Source: Terrimonas sp.
GTDB lineage: Bacteria > Bacteroidota > Bacteroidia > Chitinophagales > Chitinophagaceae
DNA length: 64,000 nt
Assembly: GCF_003075435.1 (NCBI RefSeq)
Contig: NZ_QCZJ01000004.1
Coordinates: 124,001-188,000 of the forward strand
Direction: 5' to 3'
The notes beneath the pieces are model-generated. The model was not told where the DNA came from, ran no database searches, and saw only the letters and a program-made list of their open reading frames with translations. Shown here piece after piece: positions 43,711 to 51,506 of this stretch. Positions within the stretch are counted from its first letter, which is position 1; each line of letters begins with the position of its first letter. Made by a program: the position numbers and the translations under genes.

Positions 43711-44805
43711 TTAGCCAATCATTTTGCCAATAAATGTTTCCATCGTCAAACCCGGGCCAAATGCTGCGCCAAATATTCTTTTGTTTGTTTTGGAAAGATT
43801 GTTTTTCATCATTTCCTTTAATACAAATAGTATGGTTGGAGAAGACATGTTGCCGAAATTCTCCAGTACATTATAACTATCGCCTAAGCTGCTGTTATCA
43901 ATCTGCAGGCTGTTGCTAACGGCTTCGAGTATGCGCTTTCCACCGGGATGGATGCACCAGCCGGCTATATCATTTTTATGCACAGCACAGCATTGAAGCG
44001 CTTTATGTACAAGCTGATCAAAATCTTCTTCAATTAGATCAGGAATATAGCCGCTTAACGTCATCTGGAAACCTGAAGACGAAAGTTCCCATGCCATATC
44101 TCTTTTACCGCGGGGAATAATCTCAGCATAAAAATTTTCAATTTCAAAGCCGGGTAGCGCATGGTCGTTATGTGTAACAAGCGCTGCGGCAGAGCCATCT
44201 GCAAATAACATGCTTGAAGTAATATTATCAACAGTCGCTTCTTTTTGAAAATGCAAAGTGCACAGCTCTGTGCAAACGATCAGCACTTTGGCGGCCGGGT
44301 CATTCTTACAAAAAGCATCCGCGATTTTTAATGCATGTATGGCGGCATAGCATCCCATAAAGTTTACAGATGTACGGAATGTGGTAGATGGCAAATCCAG
44401 TAAATCAACAATCTGCAGATCAAGCCCCGGTGCACTCATGCCCGTGCAGCTTACGGTTATCAGATGTGTAACCTGATCAGCAGGTATTTTGCCTGCTATA
44501 CAATTCCGTATTGCATCAACAGAAAGCGGCGCGGCATGCCTGTTATACAAAGCCATGCGTTGTTCCAGGGAAGGGAATGGTTCCAGGTTCTCACTCTGAG
44601 GATAAAATTTCCAGTCTACCACAGGCTTGCTGTAATCTGCTATTACCGAATATCTTTTTTGTATACCGCTTTGATGATACAGGAATTTCATTTTTCGCTG
44701 ATCTGCTGCATTATTCGCGTATACACGTTGCATAAACTGCAAAATATCTTCCTGCTGATGTTTGTAAGCGGGCACTGCAGTGCCTATATGAATGATTTTA
44801 CTCAA
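43711..44805 (-). CDS. Type III polyketide synthase (chalcone/alkylresorcinol synthase type)
   Basis: A homodimeric 364-residue thiolase-fold enzyme that condenses malonyl-CoA onto an acyl starter and cyclises it. The catalytic triad is complete: Cys120 (VSCTGMSAPG), His286 (WCIHPGGKRIL) and Asn319 (ENFGNMSSPT). The starter pocket cannot be read by eye; in bacteria the usual products are alkylresorcinols, alkylpyrones or phloroglucinol-like rings. Its start overlaps the end of the UbiA gene by 8 bases, a strong sign of a single operon. Confidence 0.95.
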   Translation of the reverse strand: MSKIIHIGTAVPAYKHQQEDILQFMQRVYANNAADQRKMKFLYHQSGIQKRYSVIADYSKPVVDWKFYPQSENLEPFPSLEQRMALYNRHAAPLSVDAIRNCIAGKIPADQVTHLITVSCTGMSAPGLDLQIVDLLDLPSTTFRTSVNFMGCYAAIHALKIADAFCKNDPAAKVLIVCTELCTLHFQKEATVDNITSSMLFADGSAAALVTHNDHALPGFEIENFYAEIIPRGKRDMAWELSSSGFQMTLSGYIPDLIEEDFDQLVHKALQCCAVHKNDIAGWCIHPGGKRILEAVSNSLQIDNSSLGDSYNVLENFGNMSSPTILFVLKEMMKNNLSKTNKRIFGAAFGPGLTMETFIGKMIG

Positions 44806-45682
44806 AGTAATGGTTTAAAAAAATGATGATGAAAGCTATATTGGTACATATAGATGCGATGATATTCATGCGCATGGTATTTTTATAGTTAGCATTTGAA
44901 TTATTGTGCCAAACTTTTATCGCCCATATAAAAAAATAAATTATTACCGGCGACATACAGATGCTGAAAATATAGAAAGCAGTGGTTTGTAAGCTATAAA
45001 AGAAATAAAAGGACAATAGTAAAAACGCCGATGTGTATACAATGCCACAATACAAAAAAGTACCTTTGTAACCGAGTGCATAGCTGAGGGTTTTTACGTT
45101 GTCTTTAATATCTGCCTCATGCTGGTAAATTTGTGTTAACGGATAAAATCCTCCGATCAGGAGGCTGGCTACGATCATTGGGGTAACGGGAGCGGATAAG
45201 GTTTTGCCAGCACTGCAGCCGTGGTATACCAGCCAAAACGTTACTGCGCCCTGAAATATAATAACAGTCAGGTATGCTGTAAAGGGATATTTTTTTAGCC
45301 GTATACCCCGGTAGCTATATGCTTTTGATGCCAGTATATAAGCAGTTATTCCTATGCCAAAATATATACTGATAAAAAAAGAAGTGATAATGGCTACACT
45401 GTCGAGCAATATAGTTGTGTGGAATAATTGCCTGGTGGGTTTCAGCGGCTTTTCAATGCCACCAATGCTTCCGGTATCCCTGTCCATATAACTATTGTAT
45501 CCGTTGCTTGCAGGGTAAACCAGTATATGCAGGATGATAAATATAGCGATGGTATGCATCACATTTATTTCAACCAGTTGGCTCAGGGCAAACCAGTATA
45601 CAGGCATAAGAAACAGGGAGAAGTGAAATCTCAGCAACTGTATGGTTGAAAGCTGAATAAATGTATTTGATGTAGCAGGCAT
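44798..45682 (-). CDS. UbiA family prenyltransferase of the type III PKS operon
   Basis: An integral membrane prenyltransferase of 294 residues with about 8 hydrophobic helices. The first Mg-diphosphate motif is seen as NSYMDRD (63-69), a variant of NDxxD, and the second as HEADIKDNVKTLSYALG near 188-204, matching DxxxD. It would attach an isoprenoid chain to the phenolic ring from the polyketide synthase. It is the first gene of the four-gene operon. Similar enzymes act on menaquinone or carotenoid precursors, but the context favours the polyketide. It overlaps the next gene by 8 bases. Confidence 0.88.
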   Translation of the reverse strand: MPATSNTFIQLSTIQLLRFHFSLFLMPVYWFALSQLVEINVMHTIAIFIILHILVYPASNGYNSYMDRDTGSIGGIEKPLKPTRQLFHTTILLDSVAIITSFFISIYFGIGITAYILASKAYSYRGIRLKKYPFTAYLTVIIFQGAVTFWLVYHGCSAGKTLSAPVTPMIVASLLIGGFYPLTQIYQHEADIKDNVKTLSYALGYKGTFLYCGIVYTSAFLLLSFYFFYSLQTTAFYIFSICMSPVIIYFFIWAIKVWHNNSNANYKNTMRMNIIASICTNIAFIIIFLNHYFE

Positions 45683-45762
45683 ATATGGATATAATAAGAT
45701 AGACGGCTGAAAAATCAGGTATTGTAAGGTAAGATTTTAGGTGATATTCCGGATTTGTTTAT

Positions 45763-45811
45763 TTTTTACCGCAAAGTTGCACAAAGATTTACGCAAAGGT
45801 CCACAAAGGAA
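45763..45811. repeat. Short CACAAAG-type repeat patch
   Basis: CGCAAAGTTGCACAAAG, CGCAAAGG and CCACAAAGG are repeated here, like the arms of the dispersed hairpin family but without its flanks or opposing arm. It may be a remnant. The 395-base gap 45683-46077 otherwise holds a decayed frame. Confidence 0.3.
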
Positions 45812-45919
45812 AATTGCGCTCAGCGGGCCTGCGATATCCCTATGCAATGCATACAGCGGTAAGCTGGTGCTGGTTCGGTAACGTTAGGCAAGCAGCAGAG
45901 CCAGACCAGTGCTAAGTCG

Positions 45920-46075
45920 TTATTTAATTAAACAGTAGTACAGTTTATTTTTCTCTAATAATTTTTGAAAAATTTCAATTAATCCATTTTTCTCTTTTAA
46001 CATCTGCTCAAAGAGCGCGATTTTTTCTTCACGTATATATGACAATGAATACGATGTTCCCGGGTAAAACGCTGC
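45920..46075 (-). pseudogene. Decayed C-terminal coding remnant
   Basis: A minus-strand frame runs for about 50 codons to a TAA at 45920-45922 and reads SLSYIREEKIALFEQMLKEK, NGLIEIFQKLLEKNKLYYC. The Glu/Lys-rich helix resembles the C-terminal end of HTH-type (XRE) regulators. No start codon or upstream part is found, because the sequence runs straight out of the DinB gene, in a different frame. A truncated gene is inferred. Confidence 0.35.
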
Positions 46076-46077
46076 TT

Positions 46078-46596
46078 TTAATTAGCGGCATATTGCGCTT
46101 TCAGGATATTTACTGTTACCATTAATTGCCCTGTATGGCGCTGCGTATGTTCCGCGGCATGAAAAAGCAATCCTGATACAGTAGAGGGAATTTGCTTCCG
46201 CCCAACGCCGCGGATTTCTGTTAATGTATTTTCATCGGTAACGGAGAGTTGGGCAATGGCTTTATCAACCTGTTTATTGAAATATTCAACAAGTTCTTTT
46301 GTACTGATGTCAGATGGTATTTCTTCCTGCTTTAAATACTGTAATTGTGGCTCAGCTAAAGTTTCTGCTTTTGCATAAGTAAACAGCCTGTCAAGCACGC
46401 CAGCCAGGTGCCGCAGGTGAAACCCGGGCGAAGCAACACCTGCTGGTTTTTCCCAAAGCATATTGTTGGGAAAATCATTCATGAAATAATTGATCTCTTC
46501 TCTCGCCTGTAATAATGCATGCGCTGTGGGTTGCAGCAAAGCTGGAATACCTGCTATTGGGCCGCGAAGCCAGACTTCCGGTAATGAATTGTTCAT
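46078..46596 (-). CDS. DinB family protein (second)
   Basis: A 172-residue four-helix-bundle protein. The start MNNSLPEVWLRGP is preferred over an ATG nine codons upstream. The family His residues are seen in SPGFHLRHLAGVLDRL and LLFHAAEHTQRHTGQ. It is unlike the DinB protein at 11.1 kb beyond fold. Function is not known; such proteins often are metal-dependent transferases. It lies downstream of nhaA beyond repeat copy D. Confidence 0.82.
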   Translation of the reverse strand: MNNSLPEVWLRGPIAGIPALLQPTAHALLQAREEINYFMNDFPNNMLWEKPAGVASPGFHLRHLAGVLDRLFTYAKAETLAEPQLQYLKQEEIPSDISTKELVEYFNKQVDKAIAQLSVTDENTLTEIRGVGRKQIPSTVSGLLFHAAEHTQRHTGQLMVTVNILKAQYAAN

Positions 46597-46646
46597 AAGT
46601 AAAATTACATTTATTCTGCGCAAAACGGAGATTCACCAACACTGAT

Positions 46647-46741
46647 TACCACGAATAATCTAGGTGTAAGAGCCTGGTTATTTCACAGAGGTACACAAAG
46701 AAGACACAAAGTTCCACAAAGCGCTCTGTTTAACTTTGTTT
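46647..46741 (-). repeat. Dispersed hairpin repeat, copy D (half copy)
   Basis: Inverted relative to copy A. Segments ACCACGAATAAT, CCTGGTTATTTCACAGAGGTAC, the CACAAAG-rich arm and CTCTGTTTAACTTTGT match the repeat, which then breaks off inside the nhaA coding sequence. The second arm and left end are missing. The nhaA stop (46730-46732) is in the repeat: where copies A-C read CAAAGTTACACAG, copy D reads CAAAGTTAAACAG, and this difference makes the TAA. Confidence 0.65.
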
Positions 46742-47896
46742 TTCTGCAGAAGTAAACCGTAACCACACATAGCCTATTACCATTGATAAAACCGATCCTG
46801 CCAACACACCTACTTTCGCCATATCCTGTATTGCAGGCTCATTAAATGCAAGCATTGCTATAAAAATAGACATGGTAAAGCCAATACCTGCCAATATACC
46901 TACGCCGGTAAGTTGCCGCCAGTTTACTCCTGCAGGAAGTTCCCCCCATTTTAACCGCACCAGCATTCTGCAGGCTAATACTATTCCCAGGGGCTTGCCG
47001 AGCATTAACCCTAAAATAATACCATAACTGAGCGTGCTGGTAAATGCATGCGTTATATTATCAGGAATGACTATTGCGGTATTTGCTATAGCGAATATGG
47101 GGAGTATAATGAAATTTACCGGCACATGCAGGGAATGCTGCATTTTCTCAAGTTGTGATAGCGGAATGGTAAACGCGAATATCACTCCGGCTATAGTTGC
47201 ATGAACGCCTGAGTTGTACATGCAATACCAAAGTAAAATCCCCAATACATAATTCCACCAGCCAAAAGATATTTTCAGTTTGGGCAATGAAATTAAGACT
47301 ATGGTAATAGCAATGCCTGTAAGTAAATATATCCATTGCACGGCGCTGCCATAAAAAAAGGCAATAACAAGAATAGCGCCCAGGTCGTCAATAATAGCCA
47401 GCGCCATCAAAAATATTTTCAGTGCGGATGGCATTTTCTTACCCAGCATTGAAGCTACTCCCAACGAAAAGGCAATATCTGTTGCCATTGGTATGCCCCA
47501 TCCATGCTCATAATTGGTTGCTTTGTTGAACAGCAGGTAAATTACTGCCGGCGCTATCATTCCGCCTACGGCGGCAAATATGGGCAGTAAAGATTTTTTT
47601 ACAGATGACAGCTCTCCTGCCAGCAGTTCTCTTTTGATTTCCATACCAACTAAAAAGAAGAAAACCGCCATCAGCCCATCGTTTATCCAGTGCAGTAAAG
47701 CGTGGGGGAGGTGTAAGTATCCGGGTAAATGAAATGCCTGGTTCCAGAAGCCAAGGTAGGCATCGCTGATATCAGTATTGGCTAATACCATTGAAACAGC
47801 ACTGCCCGCAAATAATATTATGCCAACAGACCTGCTGTCATTAATAACCCGTTGCCAGGGATTGATCAATATCCTGGTTATAAGATTTTTTGCCAT
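46730..47896 (-). CDS. nhaA: Na+/H+ antiporter NhaA
   Basis: An inner-membrane antiporter of 388 residues that expels Na+ in exchange for H+, with about 12 helices. The characteristic ATDIAFSLGVASMLG and LMALAIIDDLGAILVIAFFY are present; the two adjacent Asp are the ion-binding pair. The protein ends in SAEKQS, and the last three codons and the stop lie in a dispersed repeat. It starts 21 bases after the second transglutaminase gene, so it may be read through from the peptide-modification operon. Confidence 0.95.
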   Translation of the reverse strand: MAKNLITRILINPWQRVINDSRSVGIILFAGSAVSMVLANTDISDAYLGFWNQAFHLPGYLHLPHALLHWINDGLMAVFFFLVGMEIKRELLAGELSSVKKSLLPIFAAVGGMIAPAVIYLLFNKATNYEHGWGIPMATDIAFSLGVASMLGKKMPSALKIFLMALAIIDDLGAILVIAFFYGSAVQWIYLLTGIAITIVLISLPKLKISFGWWNYVLGILLWYCMYNSGVHATIAGVIFAFTIPLSQLEKMQHSLHVPVNFIILPIFAIANTAIVIPDNITHAFTSTLSYGIILGLMLGKPLGIVLACRMLVRLKWGELPAGVNWRQLTGVGILAGIGFTMSIFIAMLAFNEPAIQDMAKVGVLAGSVLSMVIGYVWLRFTSAEKQS

Positions 47897-47917
47897 GCGA
47901 TAAATGTACAGTTGACT

Positions 47918-48865
47918 CTACTGTTGTTGTTGCCCTGCCAGCCCTTCAACTATTGGTTCTTCCGGCCTGGCAGAGTGCTGCACACTCATTTTTACATTAT
48001 TTAATTCTTCAAATATATGGCCATCTTCATAACCAACCGATACATAGAGCGATAATGTTTGCCTTGCAGGTCCTTTAAAAGCGCCTTTTACCGGGGTGCA
48101 GTCTTTAAAATGTCTTCCTGCAGCGAGCTTAACATGCGCGTTGGTTACCCATACATTATTGGTGGGGTCAATGCCTGCCCAGCCATAACCCGGAATCCAT
48201 ACTTCCACCCATGCATGTGTAGCACCTTCGCCACGCATCCCGTTTTTATTGGGGCAAATGTATCCGCTTACATAACGGGAAGGTATACCTGCAGTTCTGA
48301 GCAATTGGAGCAACACATGCGCAAAGTCCTGGCAAACGCCGGCTTTGTGCGCTAATATTTCGTCTATAGTGGTTTCAATACTGGTAACATCTTTTATATA
48401 TTTAAAATGCTTAAACACATATTCAGCAAAATATTCTACCGTAGCGGCAACACTTTTACCTGAGCTTAATATGGGATCAACAATTTCTTTGATGGCTCCT
48501 GTTGCTTTTATGGTATCAGGTGTTGCCAATTCTAAAAACAGCAACTGGTTTTCCATCTCTTTTTTAAGATCGGTAAAGCTGCTGTGAAAATTTACATGTA
48601 ACTGGCTACCGAGCGTAGTGCGGATGATAAGCCTGCTTTCAATATTCAGAAAACGATGTGGAACAAGCACATTAAAAGAGCCTGTTTTGTTCCCCCAATA
48701 ATCCATATAGATTTCAACTTTAGGAGAATCGGTAATAGTAATATCGTGTTGTAATGTTTCCTGTTCCCGGCAAATGAAAGGATATAATTTTATTTCATTC
48801 GTGCTTTCCCGAACGGGCCTGTCATATTCATATCTGGTGATATGATGAATTTTATATACGGGCAT
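47918..48865 (-). CDS. Transglutaminase-like protein of the ATP-grasp operon
   Basis: A cytoplasmic 315-residue protein with an N-terminal beta domain (1-110) and a transglutaminase-like cysteine-protease-fold domain. The catalytic triad is Cys178 (GVCQDFAHVLL), His217 (ATHAWVEVWIPG) and Asp233 (GIDPTNN). It belongs to the group of transglutaminases linked with alpha-E and circularly permuted ATP-grasp proteins. It could cut or join peptide bonds made by the ATP-grasp enzyme. It follows the alpha-E gene by 13 bases. Confidence 0.9.
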   Translation of the reverse strand: MPVYKIHHITRYEYDRPVRESTNEIKLYPFICREQETLQHDITITDSPKVEIYMDYWGNKTGSFNVLVPHRFLNIESRLIIRTTLGSQLHVNFHSSFTDLKKEMENQLLFLELATPDTIKATGAIKEIVDPILSSGKSVAATVEYFAEYVFKHFKYIKDVTSIETTIDEILAHKAGVCQDFAHVLLQLLRTAGIPSRYVSGYICPNKNGMRGEGATHAWVEVWIPGYGWAGIDPTNNVWVTNAHVKLAAGRHFKDCTPVKGAFKGPARQTLSLYVSVGYEDGHIFEELNNVKMSVQHSARPEEPIVEGLAGQQQQ

Positions 48866-48878
48866 TTAACAATGTTAG

Positions 48879-49820
48879 TTATTGATAAGAAAAAAAGTTT
48901 TGTCCTAATTGATTACTGAACTGTAACATCTCGTTCTGTGCCTCATCAAGAAAGGATTTTAAATTACTGCTGTTTAACGAAGTTTGATCCATGTATTTAA
49001 TCCTGCTGCTTAATTTCCGGAATAATCTGAGTAGCTCATTATTCGCCGGGGATTGATTTTCCTGCACAATATCGTTCAGGTATTTTTCAATGCGGGTTAA
49101 AGTATAGATAACGGAATGTGGAAAGTCTTCATTAAATGTAATCTGGTGCAGTACATTGCGGTTATAATTGTGTGTACGGTAAGTTTTCAGATGCAGTTCA
49201 TAACCGGATAAGGAGAATAGTAATTCCTTCCAGTGTATCATTGCTTTATCAGAACTGAGATCATAATTGATCATTTCATAATGCTTATCGCAAAACGTAA
49301 GTATTTCAAAGCACCTTTCTGTAAACTTACCCATGTTCATAAAGCTCCAGCCAAGTCCGCGTGGCATGGTCATATCCGCAATGCCTGTAAATAAAAGACT
49401 GTGTTGTGTCAGTTGCTGTAGTATCTGCAAAACATCACGCTCATCAAAACGTTCGTTTATAGTTGATTTGTTGATATAGTGATACATGGCGTTTGTTTCT
49501 TCCCACACTTCCTTTGTAATATGATCCTGTGCGCCTCTTGCATTTTCGCGGGCACGGGTTAAAATAACTTTCAGCGAACTGTGGTTATTCTGATCGCTGA
49601 TAAGCATACGCAATGCCGCATGTGAGTCATATTCAATTTCCTTAATAGTGCTTTGGTCTGCAGTAGTAAATATTTCAAGCACGGGGCGCCATGATTTGTC
49701 GCCCAACACCACATTATCGAGCGACATAAGATAGTGTGTTCTGGTTGCTCTTAATAAACCATCGGCCCTTTCCATATATCGGCTTAGCCAGAATAAAGAG
49801 TCAGCAATTCTACTTAACAT
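48879..49820 (-). CDS. Alpha-E domain protein
   Basis: A 313-residue almost entirely helical protein of the alpha-E (COG2307) family. It starts with MLSRIADSLFWLSRYMERAD, a near-invariant motif, and has NARGAQDHITKEVWEETNAM and MPRGLGWSFMNMGKFTERCF. No enzyme function is established for the family. It is always found with the permuted ATP-grasp protein, here 112 bases upstream, and with the transglutaminase. Confidence 0.92.
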   Translation of the reverse strand: MLSRIADSLFWLSRYMERADGLLRATRTHYLMSLDNVVLGDKSWRPVLEIFTTADQSTIKEIEYDSHAALRMLISDQNNHSSLKVILTRARENARGAQDHITKEVWEETNAMYHYINKSTINERFDERDVLQILQQLTQHSLLFTGIADMTMPRGLGWSFMNMGKFTERCFEILTFCDKHYEMINYDLSSDKAMIHWKELLFSLSGYELHLKTYRTHNYNRNVLHQITFNEDFPHSVIYTLTRIEKYLNDIVQENQSPANNELLRLFRKLSSRIKYMDQTSLNSSNLKSFLDEAQNEMLQFSNQLGQNFFSYQ

Positions 49821-49829
49821 GTTTTAGCA

Positions 49830-49925
49830 TTTGAGATTTGAAATTGGAAATTTGAGATTTGAAATTTTAGATGTGTTTGCAAAACTGTCATGAAATCTGA
49901 AAGCAAGTAATTTCAAATCTCAAAT
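49830..49925. repeat. Intergenic phrase-repeat hairpin in the ATP-grasp operon
   Basis: TTTGAGATTTGAAAT occurs twice in direct orientation (49830-49844 and 49851-49865, period 21), and its exact complement is at 49910-49924. It fills the gap between the ATP-grasp and alpha-E genes, so it may weaken or tune downstream transcription, or be an mRNA processing hairpin. Confidence 0.65.
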
Positions 49926-49932
49926 CAATAAT

Positions 49933-51381
49933 TTATAAGTCTACTATCCAGGTATCCTTGCTTCCGCCTCCCTGCGAGGAATTTACCACAAGTGACCCTT
50001 CTTTAAGCGCAACCCTTGTTAACCCGCCAGGCACAATGGTTACGCCATCTGGTCCACACAATGCATAAGGTCTGAAATCCACATGCCGCGGTTTAAACTT
50101 ACCATCAATAAAGCAGGGAACCGTTGATAGTTTGATGATAGGCTGAGCTATAAAACTTCTCGGGTCTTTTTCAATTTCCACTTTTGCTTTTTCCCATTCT
50201 TCATCACTTACTGTGCTGCCCATAACCATACCATAACCGCCGGACTGGTTGGTCCTTTTTACCACCATTTTCCTGATGTTTTTAAACACGTGTTCTCTTG
50301 CATCGGGCTCACTCATTTCGTAAGTCGGTACGTTTTCCAAAATAGGTTCTTCGTTAAGATAGTATTTTATCATTGCAGGCACATACGCATATACCGCTTT
50401 GTCGTCTGCAACGCCATTGCCTATGGCATTTACGATAGCCACATTCCCTTTTCTGTAAGCGCCCATTAACCCCGGCACACCCAATACGCTTGTTGGGTTA
50501 AATACCAGCGGATCAAGAAATTCATCATCCACCCTTCTGTATATTACATGCACCTGCTCCAGTCCTTTGGTTGTTTTCATATATACTTTATGATCGTCTA
50601 CCACAAGATCGCGGCCTTCAACCAATGAGATGCCCATCTGCTTTGCAAGAAAAGTATGTTCATAATACGCAGAGTTATATATGCCCGGTGTTAATAGTAC
50701 AACAGTGGGATTAGATACCTGGGTTGGTGCAAGCTTCAGTAAGTTCTGGTATAATATTAAGGGATAATTATGGATAACCCTTACGTTGTTTGCGGCGAAT
50801 ATATCAGGGAAAATTCTTTTCGTTACTTCCCTGTTCTCCAGCATATAGCTTACGCCTGATGGTGTGCGCAGGTTATCTTCCAGTATGTAAAACCTGCCAT
50901 CATCGCCTCGTATCAGATCAATGCCTGATATATGCACATAAATATCATGCGGGACTTTAATGCCATGCACTTCACGCAAAAAATGCGGGCAGGAAGCAAT
51001 GAGCTCTACAGGAACTACTTTATCATTGAGTATCTGCTGTTGATTATAAATGTCTTTCAAAAACATATTCAGCGCTTTAAGGCGCTGCGTTATGCCCTTT
51101 TCAACTACGTCCCATTCCTTACCGGTTATAATACGCGGAATAATATCAAACGGAAATATTCTTTCAATACCCTTGTTATCGCTGTATACAGTAAATGTTA
51201 TACCCTGGTTCATAAACAATTCACTCGCCAGCAGATCTTTTTGCTGAAGATCAGGAACGTTGAGGTTTTGAAATGAAGAAACCATTTTGGTGTAATGGCT
51301 GCGTACTTTTCCTTCTGTGCACATTTCATCCCAAATGTCTGGCGGGCAGGTGTACTCATTTAGCAAAGTTTCAATACTCAT
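49933..51381 (-). CDS. Circularly permuted type 2 ATP-grasp protein
   Basis: A 482-residue predicted amide-ligase. The start MSIETLLNEYTCPPDIWDEM is taken at 51381; ten residues of an upstream extension look non-native. Motifs include FPFDIIPRII, YILEDNLRTPSGVSYMLENR, YRRVDDEFLDPLVFNP, NQSGGYGMVMGSTV and the substrate or nucleotide-binding end FRPYALCGPDGVTIVPGGLTRVAL in two parts. Members are proposed to make peptide bonds with an unknown substrate. It follows the DUF2126 protein after 125 bases and leads the alpha-E/transglutaminase genes. Confidence 0.93.
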   Translation of the reverse strand: MSIETLLNEYTCPPDIWDEMCTEGKVRSHYTKMVSSFQNLNVPDLQQKDLLASELFMNQGITFTVYSDNKGIERIFPFDIIPRIITGKEWDVVEKGITQRLKALNMFLKDIYNQQQILNDKVVPVELIASCPHFLREVHGIKVPHDIYVHISGIDLIRGDDGRFYILEDNLRTPSGVSYMLENREVTKRIFPDIFAANNVRVIHNYPLILYQNLLKLAPTQVSNPTVVLLTPGIYNSAYYEHTFLAKQMGISLVEGRDLVVDDHKVYMKTTKGLEQVHVIYRRVDDEFLDPLVFNPTSVLGVPGLMGAYRKGNVAIVNAIGNGVADDKAVYAYVPAMIKYYLNEEPILENVPTYEMSEPDAREHVFKNIRKMVVKRTNQSGGYGMVMGSTVSDEEWEKAKVEIEKDPRSFIAQPIIKLSTVPCFIDGKFKPRHVDFRPYALCGPDGVTIVPGGLTRVALKEGSLVVNSSQGGGSKDTWIVDL

Positions 51382-51506
51382 AATAAAGTGGTTTATAGTG
51401 CGGCAATACATCAGCGCATGTGCTGTATAATATTTACCTGCTATTAACGGAATATACCGATAAAATCAACGGTAAAAAAATTTTGACAGGGTTATCTGTA
51501 TGCATC

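Noticed and set aside
45763-45811. A fifth full copy of the dispersed hairpin repeat
   Set aside because: Only short CACAAAG-like phrases match; the flanks, loop and second arm are absent.
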